Of a DNA stretch of 64,000 bases, positions 41,084 through 49,209 are shown piece after piece. The stretch's first letter is position 1. Every line of letters begins with the position of its first letter. A program made the translations under genes and the position numbers. The notes beneath the pieces were generated by a model. The model was given only the letters and a program-made list of their open reading frames with translations. It was not told the origin of the DNA and ran no database searches. The stretch spans positions 298,262-362,261 of the forward strand of contig NZ_JAPPUX010000005.1 in NCBI RefSeq assembly GCF_026712185.1, written 5' to 3'. Origin of the DNA: Nocardioides pini (GTDB taxonomy: Bacteria; Actinomycetota; Actinomycetes; Propionibacteriales; Nocardioidaceae).

Positions 41084-41776
41084 TCAGGCGAAGGACCAGA
41101 CGAGCAGCTCGGTCGGCTCGGTGGCGGTGACGACGTGGCCGGGCTCGTCGGTGAGGCGTACGGCGTCGCCGGCGCGGAGGTCGAGGCCGTCGAGGGAGAC
41201 CGCCCCGGTCGCGGCGAAGACGTGCTGGCGCGGGTCGTCGGGGAGCGTGGTCGACGCGCCGGGAGTGATGCGGGCGACCAGGAGCCGGGCACCGCTGGTG
41301 CCGATCGGCAGGCCGTCGCCGCCGGCCACCGCCACCAGCCCCGACGACGGCGGCGGCGCCTCGCCCAGGACGTACGACGGCACCGCCCCCGGCGCCGACG
41401 GGGTCAGCCAGGCCTGGACGAACCGGCAGCGCCCCGACCGGGCGTCGGCCACCTCGCTGTGGCGGACGCCGGTGCCGGCGGAGAGCACCTGGGCGCGCCC
41501 GGCCTCGACGACGTGGCGGTGGCCGGACGAGTCGGTGTGCACGAGCGCCCCCTCCAGCACCCACGTCACGATCTCGAGCTCGGTGTGCGGGTGCTCGGGG
41601 TAGCCCGCGACCACCGACGCCGAGGGGTCGAGCAGGTCGTCGTTGTGGCACACGAGCGGCCCGAAGCCGAGGTTCGCGGGGTCGTAGTGGGGTCCGAAGG
41701 AGAAGGAATGGCTGGTCCAGCGGCCCTTGACGGTCTCCGACGACCTGTCCGAACCGGCGTACAGGGCCCTGCTCAT
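41084..41776 (-). CDS. Pirin family protein
   Basis: A 230-residue cupin protein. The N-terminal cupin carries the metal site HPHTELEIVTWVLEG and the motif FGPLVCHNDD. Family members act as quercetin dioxygenases or transcription cofactors; function in actinobacteria is unclear. The C-terminal cupin half lacks metal residues, as usual. The start is the ATG at 41776, 18 bases from the divergent GH1 start; longer frames to 43153 only read through the GH1 gene. Confidence 0.88.
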   Translation of the reverse strand: MSRALYAGSDRSSETVKGRWTSHSFSFGPHYDPANLGFGPLVCHNDDLLDPSASVVAGYPEHPHTELEIVTWVLEGALVHTDSSGHRHVVEAGRAQVLSAGTGVRHSEVADARSGRCRFVQAWLTPSAPGAVPSYVLGEAPPPSSGLVAVAGGDGLPIGTSGARLLVARITPGASTTLPDDPRQHVFAATGAVSLDGLDLRAGDAVRLTDEPGHVVTATEPTELLVWSFA

Positions 41777-41794
41777 GCCGATATCTTCGCGGAT

Positions 41795-43159
41795 GTGCCA
41801 CCCCCGCATGCAGCCGTCCCGCACGACTTCCCCCTGCTCCCTCCCGGCTTCCGCTTCGGCACCAGCACGGCGAGCTACCAGATCGAGGGCGCGGTGGCCG
41901 AGGACGGGCGCGGCCCGAGCATCTGGGACACCTTCGCCGCCGAGCCCGGCCGCGTCCTCGGCGGCGACACGGGCGAGGTCGCGTGCGACCACTACCACCG
42001 CGTCGACGAGGACGTCGCGCTGATGAAGGCGCTGGGCACGGGCGGCTACCGCTTCTCGATCGCCTGGCCCCGCATCCAGCCCACCGGTCGCGGGCCGGCC
42101 AACGAGAAGGGGCTGGCGTTCTACGACCGGCTCATCGACACCCTGCTCGCCAACGACCAGGAGCCGATGGTCACGCTCTACCACTGGGACCTCCCGCAGG
42201 CGCTGGAGGACGACGGCGGCTGGCTCAACCGCGACACGGTGGACCGCTTCGCCGAGTACGCCGCGATCGTGGGCGAGCGGTTCGCCGACCGCGTCGCGCA
42301 CTGGATCCCGGTCAACGAGCCCAACGTCGCCTCGATCCTGGGCTACGGGCTCGGCACGCACGCCCCCGGGAAGGCGATGCTGTTCGACTGCCTGCCCGCC
42401 GCCCACCACCTGCTCCTGGCGCACGGCCGCGCGGCGATCGAGCTGCGCAACGCCGGCGCGACGTCGATCGGGTGCGCCAACAACCACGCCCCGATCTGGC
42501 CCGCCAGCGACGACGACGCCGACGTCGGGATGAGCAAGATCTTCGACGCCCTGTGGAACGGCACCTTCCTCGAGCCGATGCTGCTCGGGCGCTACCCGGC
42601 CGACCTGATGCCGCTGTTCGAGGGCGTCATGTCGGACGGCGACCTCGCCACGATCCGCCAGCCGCTCGACTTCTACGGCGTCAACTACTACAACCCGCTC
42701 AAGGTCGCCGCGGGCGACGAGGACTCCGAGATCCCCTTCGACCTGCGCGAGGTCGTGGGCTACCCGACCACCGACTTCGGCTGGCCGATCGTGCCCGACG
42801 CGCTGCGCGAGTGGCTGGTCATGTTCCGGGCCCGGTTCCGCGCCGCGCTGCCCCCGATCGTCATCACCGAGTCCGGCTGCAGCTACAACGTCGGCCCCGA
42901 CGAGGACGGCGTCGTCGACGACCAGGCGCGCATCGACTACCTCCGCGCCCACGTCAACGCCGTCTCCGAGGCGATCCAGCGTGGCGTCGACGTCCGCGGC
43001 TACTACTGCTGGTCGCTGCTCGACAACTTCGAGTGGGCCGAGGGCTACAGCCAGCGCTTCGGCCTCGTGCACGTCGACTACGAGACCCTCGAGCGGACGC
43101 CCAAGAAGTCGTTCCACTGGTACGCCGAGCTGATCAAGGCCCAGCCCCAGCACCTCTGA
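41795..43159 (+). CDS. GH1 beta-glucosidase
   Basis: A 454-residue glycoside hydrolase family 1 enzyme. Both catalytic glutamates are visible: acid/base Glu175 in IPVNEPN and nucleophile Glu359 in VITESG (usually TENG). Other family blocks are FRFGTSTASYQIEGAV at the N-terminus, YRFSIAWPRIQP, TLYHWDLPQALED and YYCWSLLDNFEWAEGY. No signal peptide, so it works in the cytoplasm on imported beta-glucosides. GTG at 41795 is the only in-frame start that fits the N-terminus. It divides a very short promoter region with pirin. Confidence 0.93.
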   Translation: MPPPHAAVPHDFPLLPPGFRFGTSTASYQIEGAVAEDGRGPSIWDTFAAEPGRVLGGDTGEVACDHYHRVDEDVALMKALGTGGYRFSIAWPRIQPTGRGPANEKGLAFYDRLIDTLLANDQEPMVTLYHWDLPQALEDDGGWLNRDTVDRFAEYAAIVGERFADRVAHWIPVNEPNVASILGYGLGTHAPGKAMLFDCLPAAHHLLLAHGRAAIELRNAGATSIGCANNHAPIWPASDDDADVGMSKIFDALWNGTFLEPMLLGRYPADLMPLFEGVMSDGDLATIRQPLDFYGVNYYNPLKVAAGDEDSEIPFDLREVVGYPTTDFGWPIVPDALREWLVMFRARFRAALPPIVITESGCSYNVGPDEDGVVDDQARIDYLRAHVNAVSEAIQRGVDVRGYYCWSLLDNFEWAEGYSQRFGLVHVDYETLERTPKKSFHWYAELIKAQPQHL

Positions 43160-43216
43160 CCGCCGCAGGACCGCTGGGCGGGGAACGACGGAGTCGTGTC
43201 ACGAGACCCCCTCGGG

Positions 43217-43222
43217 CACACT
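43217..43222 (+). promoter_or_regulatory. -10 element of the 43229 gene, leaderless spacing
   Basis: CACACT ends 6 bases before the ATG at 43229 and favours that start over the GTG at 43196. Confidence 0.5.
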
Positions 43223-43228
43223 TCCGGC

Positions 43229-43723
43229 ATGGCCGACGAGCGACCCGTCCCCGACCGACCGGGGGCTGCCGAGGCCGGCGGCACGTCGGGCGACCACGGC
43301 ATGACCTGGGTGGCGCTCGTCCTGCTGCTGGTGATGCTGGTCGTGGTCGGGTGGCGACTCCTCGACTTCTGGGACAGCCGCCAGCCGCCGTCCGGGGTCG
43401 AGACGCAGCAGGCGACGGTCGTCGGCTTCGAGGAGCTCGGGCCCAGCCGCGCCGGCCAGAGGTCGACGGAGTACACCTCGGTCGTCTTCGACCTCCCCGA
43501 CGGCGAGCAGGCCTCTGCCCTCTACGAGCTGCGCCGCCTCGGCGACGTCGAGAAGGGTGACGAGATCACCGTCTACCAGCAGGGCGGCGAGTGGCGTACG
43601 ACGGGGGAGCGGGCGTGGGGGTCGACGCTCGCGTGGGCCGTCGGGTTCGTCGCGCTGCTCGCGATGGTCGTCGGCTGGTTCCGGGTCCGGGCGAGGGCGA
43701 AGCGGGCCCGACGCCCCCGATAG
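43229..43723 (+). CDS. Membrane protein with a DUF3592-like soluble domain
   Basis: A 164-residue protein with two membrane helices (TWVALVLLLVMLVVVGW and LAWAVGFVALLAMVVGWF) flanking a beta-rich external domain (TEYTSVVFDLPDGEQASALY, then GDEITVYQQGGEW). That layout matches DUF3592 proteins. The C-terminus is strongly basic (RARAKRARRPR). Its TAG stop is part of the next gene's -10 element. Confidence 0.6.
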   Translation: MADERPVPDRPGAAEAGGTSGDHGMTWVALVLLLVMLVVVGWRLLDFWDSRQPPSGVETQQATVVGFEELGPSRAGQRSTEYTSVVFDLPDGEQASALYELRRLGDVEKGDEITVYQQGGEWRTTGERAWGSTLAWAVGFVALLAMVVGWFRVRARAKRARRPR

Positions 43724-43726
43724 GCT
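43721..43726 (+). promoter_or_regulatory. -10 element of the sulfotransferase gene, leaderless spacing
   Basis: TAGGCT begins at the stop codon of the preceding gene and ends 6 bases before the ATG at 43733. Confidence 0.45.
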
Positions 43727-43732
43727 CCGAGC

Positions 43733-44785
43733 ATGACCGAGCCCACCCGCCGCCGCGTCGTGTTCGTCGTCGGCTCGGGCCGCAGCGGCACGAGCACGAT
43801 GGCCGGCACCCTGCGCACGCTGGGGCTGCACGTCCCCCAGCCGGAGGTGGTCGCCGACGCGACCAACCCCAAGGGCTTCGGCGAGCCGCGCTGGGTCGTC
43901 GACCTCCACACCCAGCTGCTCGCCCGCAGCAACGTCCAGGTCTCCGACGCCCGCCCGCGGGCGTGGCTCGACACCGGCACCACCGGCGGCGACCACGCCA
44001 CCCGCACGCGGGTCGCCGAGTGGCTCGAGGAGCAGTTCGCCGCCGGCGACGAGCTCGTCGTCAAGGACCCCCGCGCCGCCTGGTTCCTCGGCCTCTGGCG
44101 CGCCGCGGCCGACCGCTGCGGCGCCACGTCGTCGTACGTCACCATGCTGCGCCCGGTGACCGAGGTCGTCGGCTCCAAGCAGACCTACTACGGCCGCATG
44201 GGCGCCGGCTCCGACCAGGGTGCGGTCACCCGCACCGCCGCGTGGATCAACATGATGCTCCACACCGAGCGCGCCACGCGCGGCCAGCAGCGGGCGTTCG
44301 TCCACTACGGCGACCTGCTCGACGACTGGACCCAGCCGGTGTTCGCGCTCGGCGAGGCGTTCGACCTCGCCGCGGTGAAGACCGCGATGGCCGTCGACAT
44401 CGCCGAGGTGCACCGCTTCATCGACCCGTCGCTGCGCCGGGTGACGATGACGTGGGACGACATCGGCGTGCCCACCCGGCTCCGCGAGCTGGCCGACGAG
44501 ACCTGGCAGGCGCTCGACGCGGTCGCCGGTGACGACTCCGCAGCCAACCACGAGCGGTGCGACCAGCTGCGCTCCGCCTACGCCGAGCAGTACGCCGAGG
44601 CCGAGGCGTTCGCCCACTCGACCGTCGTCGCCCAGCGGCGGGCGGCCGCCGCGGAGGCCAGGCGGGACGCCGGCCCGGCCGCCCGCAGCGGGGCCGACCG
44701 CGTGCCCCACGCCGTGCGCGCGATGGTGCCGCCCGGCGCCCGGCAGAAGCTGCGCAAGGTGATCGGCCGGGAGCGACCCACCTGA
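43733..44785 (+). CDS. Sulfotransferase family protein
   Basis: A 350-residue protein with the PAPS-binding loop VGSGRSGTSTMAG near the N-terminus and the 3'-phosphate-binding region VKDPRAAWFLGLWRAAADRC. It resembles bacterial sulfotransferases acting on glycans or lipids. The C-terminal part is a Lys/Arg-rich segment (PPGARQKLRKVIGRERPT). The stop overlaps the next start by one base. With three glycosyltransferases behind it, a sulfated surface glycan is a reasonable product. Confidence 0.8.
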   Translation: MTEPTRRRVVFVVGSGRSGTSTMAGTLRTLGLHVPQPEVVADATNPKGFGEPRWVVDLHTQLLARSNVQVSDARPRAWLDTGTTGGDHATRTRVAEWLEEQFAAGDELVVKDPRAAWFLGLWRAAADRCGATSSYVTMLRPVTEVVGSKQTYYGRMGAGSDQGAVTRTAAWINMMLHTERATRGQQRAFVHYGDLLDDWTQPVFALGEAFDLAAVKTAMAVDIAEVHRFIDPSLRRVTMTWDDIGVPTRLRELADETWQALDAVAGDDSAANHERCDQLRSAYAEQYAEAEAFAHSTVVAQRRAAAAEARRDAGPAARSGADRVPHAVRAMVPPGARQKLRKVIGRERPT

Positions 44786-45723
44786 TGCCCGACATCGCCT
44801 CCCTCGAGGGGGACCCGGCCTACGACGTCACGTGGCCCTGGACGTCCGGCGAGGCGCTGGTCCCCGGGCTGACGTGCGTCTTCCGGGTGCGCAACGAGGC
44901 CCGCAACCTGCCGTGGGTGCTGCCGCCGGTCTTCGCCGCCGTCCAGCACGTGCTCCTCGTCGACAACGGCTCCGACGACGGCACCGCCGACGTCGCCCGA
45001 GCGGTGGCCGAGGAGTGCGGGGCCGCCGACCGGCTGACCGTCCTCGACTACCCGCACCGCGTCGCGCGCGCCGGCGGCGAGCACCTCGCGACGCCCGCGA
45101 CGAGCGTCCACTCGCTCACCCACTTCTACAACTGGTGCTTCTCCCACGTCCGCACGACCTACTCGATGAAGTGGGACGGCGACATGGTGCTGACGCCCGA
45201 GGGCTCGGGCATCCTGCGCGACCTGTCGTGGCAGCTGCAGGCGACGCGCGCCATCGTCGCGATGCCGCGCCACCCGCTCACCGTCGTCGACGAGTCGACC
45301 GGGTGGCTCGACCTCTCGCTGCGGTTCCTCGAGCCGTGGATCTACCCCATGGGTCCGGACTTCACGTTCGTGAAGGCCTTCGACTGGGAGCTGCGCGAGT
45401 TCCCGCCCGGCGTCGAGCGCATCGTGCTCCAGCAGGGCCTGGTCCTCGAGGTGAAGTGGCTCGACGCCGACGAGTACGCCCACTGGCGGCGCGAGGGCGT
45501 CGACTTCACCAACACCCGGCTCTACCGCAAGCTGCGGGAGTTCGAGGTCGACGAGGCGATCCGCAACGGCGACCCCGAGGCGCTCGGCGGGCTGGTCCGG
45601 GTGACCGCGCCCGAGGGCGTCCACATCATCGACCACGTCAGCCGCGACTGGCTCTGGCGCCAGCCCCGACCACTCGTGCAGCACTCGCTGCCCTCCTCCC
45701 TCAAGGAGCGCGTACGACCGTGA
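44785..45723 (+). CDS. Family 2-type glycosyltransferase
   Basis: A 312-residue protein with a GT-A fold: VFRVRNEARNLPWVLP, LVDNGSDDGTADVAR and the acidic metal site MKWDGDMVLTPEG. It adds sugars from a nucleotide donor to a glycan in the cytoplasm. The C-terminus (VTAPEGVHIIDHVSRDW) is unusual. Start and stop overlap both neighbours (1 and 4 bases), so it is co-translated in the cluster. Confidence 0.85.
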   Translation: MPDIASLEGDPAYDVTWPWTSGEALVPGLTCVFRVRNEARNLPWVLPPVFAAVQHVLLVDNGSDDGTADVARAVAEECGAADRLTVLDYPHRVARAGGEHLATPATSVHSLTHFYNWCFSHVRTTYSMKWDGDMVLTPEGSGILRDLSWQLQATRAIVAMPRHPLTVVDESTGWLDLSLRFLEPWIYPMGPDFTFVKAFDWELREFPPGVERIVLQQGLVLEVKWLDADEYAHWRREGVDFTNTRLYRKLREFEVDEAIRNGDPEALGGLVRVTAPEGVHIIDHVSRDWLWRQPRPLVQHSLPSSLKERVRP

Positions 45724-47486
45724 CGCATCCCCTCCACGACGTCCGGCTCCCCGGCCCCACGCTGGTGCTGGTCGACGACTCCGACGGCCTCGCGCTCGAT
45801 GCCCTGCACGGCATCGAGGACCTGCCCGGCATCGAGGCGACCATCGTGCCGCTGTCCACGCTCGACGGGCCCCGCAAGGGCTGGGGCTCGGTGCTCGTCG
45901 TGGCCGCCGACCGCGCGCGGCTGCGGCGGATGGCCAGCGCCGTACCTCTCCTCGGCCAGTGCAAGGCCGTCGCCTGCTGGCTCACCGACTCGCCCGTCCC
46001 GTGGGTGCTCGTGCCGCGACCGGAGTGGCCGCGGCTGGTCCACCTCGCCGCGCGCGAGGCCGGTGACCGCGGGGTGCTCACCGTCGCCCGGTTCGCCTCG
46101 GGCGCCCGCGCCCAGCTCGTCGTGATGGAGATGGCCCGCCAGGCCGCTGGTCCCGGCGACACCACCCACGGCGGCCTCGTCGTGGCGTACGCCGGTCGTC
46201 CCGCGGCTCCCGGGCTCGACGCCCGGGCGGTGCTGCTGCCCGACGTCTCGGGCGCCGGCGACCCCGAGCGCGACGTGCCGCCCGACGTGGTCGTCGCCCG
46301 CCGCGGCGGCAGCGTCGCACCGCACCACGTCATCGACCGCGCCCCGACCGTGGTCACCGACCCGGGTCCGGAGCCGGTCGACGAGCGGGTCTTCAACCCG
46401 ATCGGGTTCCGCAAGGACTGGGACCACCCGGTGGTCGACCTGGCGCGCATCGCCCGCGGCCCGGTCACCGAGGGCGTCGTCGCCGCGGCCCGCGCCTTCC
46501 AGGGCGTGCGCCTGCCGGCCGACACCCGGACCGCCGACCTGCTGGCGCTCGCGATCTCCGGCGTGCCGGTGGTCACCGAGGGCGTGCTCGACGTCGCCCC
46601 GCCGCTCGCGGCCGCGCTCGACGCCGACGTCGACCTCGACGACCCGTTGCGCCGCGAGGAGCACAGCCTCGCTGTGCGCCGCGCCGCCTTCGACCACCAC
46701 TCGACGCTGGCCTGGCGCTCGGCGCTGGCGTCGCGCGCCGGCGTGCGCCATGTCGGGCTGCCGCCGGTCAGCGCGCTGCTGTCGACCAAGCGGCCCGAGA
46801 TGCTCGACTTCGCGCTGCGGCAGGTCGCGCGGCAGCGGGGCGCGGAGGTCGAGCTGGTGCTGGCCGCGCACGGCTTCGAGCCCGACCGCGACGCCGTACG
46901 CCGTGCGCTCGGCGACCGGCCGCACCAGGTCCTGAGCTTCGACGGCTCGGAGTTCTTCGGCGACGTCCTCACCGCCGCGGCGCGGGCCGCGTCGAGCGAG
47001 GTGCTGCTCAAGGTCGACGACGACGACTGGTACTCACCCGACGCGGTCCACGACCTGCTGATGGCGCGTCGCTTCTCCGGCGCCGACGTGGTCGGGATGC
47101 CGTCGGAGTTCGTCTACCTCCACGCCAACGACGACCGCGACGACCTCACCGTCCGGCGCAACCACCCCTCGGAGATCTTCGCCCGGTTCGTCGCCGGCGG
47201 CACGCTGCTGCTCGACCGCGGGCTGCTGCGCTCGCTCGGCGACTTCCGCCGGGTGCGGAAGTACGTCGACGCCCAGCTGCTCGCGGGCGTCGAGGCGGCC
47301 GGCGGCCGGATCTACCGCACCCACGGGCTCGGCTACGTCCTGCGGCGCACCGGCGCGGGACACACCTGGCAGCGTGACGACGAGGAGTTCCGCCGACCTG
47401 ACATCGTGGCCTCCGAGTGGGACGGGTTCCGGCCCAGCCTGGCGCTGGAGGTCGACCCGCTCGACCGGCCTGACGGGGGGAGGTAG
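45720..47486 (+). CDS. Large glycosyltransferase with N-terminal extra domain
   Basis: A 588-residue protein from GTG 45720. Residues 1-310 form an alpha/beta region with no clear motif (LVLVDDSDGLALDALHGIED, FNPIGFRKDWDHPVVDLARI), reminiscent of a glycosyltransferase B-like or non-catalytic domain. The C-terminal 270 residues are a GT-A domain: RPEMLDFALRQVARQRGAEV and the DxD site LLKVDDDDWYSPDAVHDLL. The product is presumably part of the same glycan as its neighbours. It overlaps the preceding gene by 4 bases and precedes the next by 3. Confidence 0.75.
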   Translation: MTHPLHDVRLPGPTLVLVDDSDGLALDALHGIEDLPGIEATIVPLSTLDGPRKGWGSVLVVAADRARLRRMASAVPLLGQCKAVACWLTDSPVPWVLVPRPEWPRLVHLAAREAGDRGVLTVARFASGARAQLVVMEMARQAAGPGDTTHGGLVVAYAGRPAAPGLDARAVLLPDVSGAGDPERDVPPDVVVARRGGSVAPHHVIDRAPTVVTDPGPEPVDERVFNPIGFRKDWDHPVVDLARIARGPVTEGVVAAARAFQGVRLPADTRTADLLALAISGVPVVTEGVLDVAPPLAAALDADVDLDDPLRREEHSLAVRRAAFDHHSTLAWRSALASRAGVRHVGLPPVSALLSTKRPEMLDFALRQVARQRGAEVELVLAAHGFEPDRDAVRRALGDRPHQVLSFDGSEFFGDVLTAAARAASSEVLLKVDDDDWYSPDAVHDLLMARRFSGADVVGMPSEFVYLHANDDRDDLTVRRNHPSEIFARFVAGGTLLLDRGLLRSLGDFRRVRKYVDAQLLAGVEAAGGRIYRTHGLGYVLRRTGAGHTWQRDDEEFRRPDIVASEWDGFRPSLALEVDPLDRPDGGR

Positions 47487-47489
47487 GAC

Positions 47490-49064
47490 ATGGCACGGCA
47501 GCCGGTGGTGCGCCACAACGACTGGGGGTCGCTGACCCCGCCGGCCCTCGGCGGGTGGGAGCCGACGCTGTCGGTGACGGTCGTCGTGCCGACGTACAAC
47601 TACCAGCGCACCCTCCCCTACGTCCTCGCCGGGCTCGCCGCGCAGTCCTACCCCTCGCACCTGCTCGAGGTGGTCGTCGTCGACGACCAGAGCTCGCCCC
47701 CGCAGGAGCTGCCCGAGGTCCGCCCCGACAACACCCGGCTGATCCGCGTCGAGGAGGGGTGGGGACGCGCCAACGCCTGCCACCTCGGGGCGCTGGCCGC
47801 CGACGGCGACGTCCTGCACTGGTACGACGCCGACATGCTCGCCCACCGCGAGGAGGTCGAGGCCCACGCGCGCTGGCACCACCTCGTCGACTACGCGGTC
47901 CCGGGTGGGCACAAGCTGTTCGTCGACCCGGCCTCGCTGCTGGAGCTCGACCCCGCCGCCGTGCGCGAGCGCGTGGCCGCCGGCGAGGCGGGCGACCTGT
48001 TCCCCGGCCAGGAGCACGAGCCCCACCAGTGGGTCGAGGACTACTGGGCCAAGACCGACGACCTGCGCGAGGCCGGGCCCCGCGCCCAGCGCTTCCACAT
48101 CGGCATGACGGGGTCGGTGACCAAGGCGCTCTACGACGACTCCGACGGCTTCGACCGCACGCTGCGCCTCGGCGAGGACATGCACCTCGGGCACTCGCTC
48201 GCCCAGGCCGGCGGCGTCTTCGTGGTCGACCGCGAGGCACGCAGCTGGCACCTCGGTCGCTCGCAGGTGCTGCGCCGAGCCGAGCAGGTCAACCGCTTCA
48301 ACGACCCCTACCTCGCCGACCTCGTGCCGACGATGCGCCCCAAGCGCAACCGCCACGGCCGCACCTACCAGGTGCCCTACCTCGAGGTCGTCCTCGAGGC
48401 CGGTCCCGCCGACGAGACGATCCACCTCGTCGACTCGCTCCTCGACGGCGACGTCCCCGACCTCCGGGTCACGGTCGTCGGGCCGTGGTCGAGCGTCCAC
48501 GACGAGCGCGTCCAGCCGGTCGAGGACCCCGTGCTCGAGACCCGACTGGTGCACCGGTCCTTCCTCCACGAGCCGCGGGTGCGACTGGTCGAGGAGGCGC
48601 CGACGCGCACCGACGCGGAGTTCGTGCTGACCCTGCCCGACGCGTCGCTCGCCCCGCAGCCGGCCGCCCTCGCGGCCCTCCTCGACGACCTCGAGCGCAC
48701 CCACCACGGCGCCCGCGTGCTGTCGTACGACTCCGGTGCCGCCGCCCGCCTCGAGCGCACCTCGGCGCTGGCCCGCGTCGGGCGCCTCGCCGGACCCGGT
48801 GACGACCGCGAGGCGCTGCTCGACGCGTCGTTCGGCGTCAAGACCTATGCCGCCACGTCCGTCGGCTGGGTGCCGGTCGGCGAGCGCGTGGTCGAGCGCT
48901 TCGTCCTCGGCGCCCGCCCGCCGATGGACCCCGACAAGTCCGAGAAGCGGCTGCGCAAGACGCTCGCCCGGGGCAGCGGGTCCGTCGAGGCGTCGGACGA
49001 CCGGACCGTCGCGGCCGCCGTGGACGTCGAGCACAGGCGCGGGCTCTTCGGCCGACGTCGCTGA
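47490..49064 (+). CDS. Family 2 glycosyltransferase with C-terminal extension
   Basis: A 524-residue protein. The GT2 domain runs from about 28 to 300: VTVVVPTYNYQRTLPYVLAG, VVVVDDQSSPPQELP, DGDVLHWYDADMLAHREEVE (metal site DAD) and FHIGMTGSVTK, with GEDMHLGHSLAQAGG as the acceptor-binding motif. The last 200 residues form a second, more divergent alpha/beta region ending in a basic tail. It ends the cluster; a hairpin follows. Confidence 0.82.
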   Translation: MARQPVVRHNDWGSLTPPALGGWEPTLSVTVVVPTYNYQRTLPYVLAGLAAQSYPSHLLEVVVVDDQSSPPQELPEVRPDNTRLIRVEEGWGRANACHLGALAADGDVLHWYDADMLAHREEVEAHARWHHLVDYAVPGGHKLFVDPASLLELDPAAVRERVAAGEAGDLFPGQEHEPHQWVEDYWAKTDDLREAGPRAQRFHIGMTGSVTKALYDDSDGFDRTLRLGEDMHLGHSLAQAGGVFVVDREARSWHLGRSQVLRRAEQVNRFNDPYLADLVPTMRPKRNRHGRTYQVPYLEVVLEAGPADETIHLVDSLLDGDVPDLRVTVVGPWSSVHDERVQPVEDPVLETRLVHRSFLHEPRVRLVEEAPTRTDAEFVLTLPDASLAPQPAALAALLDDLERTHHGARVLSYDSGAAARLERTSALARVGRLAGPGDDREALLDASFGVKTYAATSVGWVPVGERVVERFVLGARPPMDPDKSEKRLRKTLARGSGSVEASDDRTVAAAVDVEHRRGLFGRRR

Positions 49065-49097
49065 GCGCCCGGGTCCGACGCGAGCCCTCCCGGGCGC
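49065..49097 (+). terminator. Hairpin terminator of the glycosyltransferase cluster
   Basis: GCGCCCGGG and CCCGGGCGC form a perfect 9-base stem with a 15-base loop, starting at the stop codon of the last gene. Confidence 0.55.
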
Positions 49098-49143
49098 AGG
49101 CTGAGCGCCCGGACGCCGCCGACGGAGGGGCTGGACGACGGGA

Positions 49144-49196
49144 GTGTCGAACGTTACATTCGCACACAGAGTGCGTTCATCCGTAACGCACGACAC
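49144..49196 (+). promoter_or_regulatory. Nested inverted repeat before the cyanophycinase-like gene
   Basis: Three sets of arms are nested around one centre: GTGTCG/CGACAC, GTTAC/GTAAC and CGCAC/GTGCG. The ribosome site (GGAGG) follows 5 bases after the outer arm, so it can form a leader stem or serve as operator. Confidence 0.45.
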
Positions 49197-49209
49197 AACT
49201 GGAGGTCCC

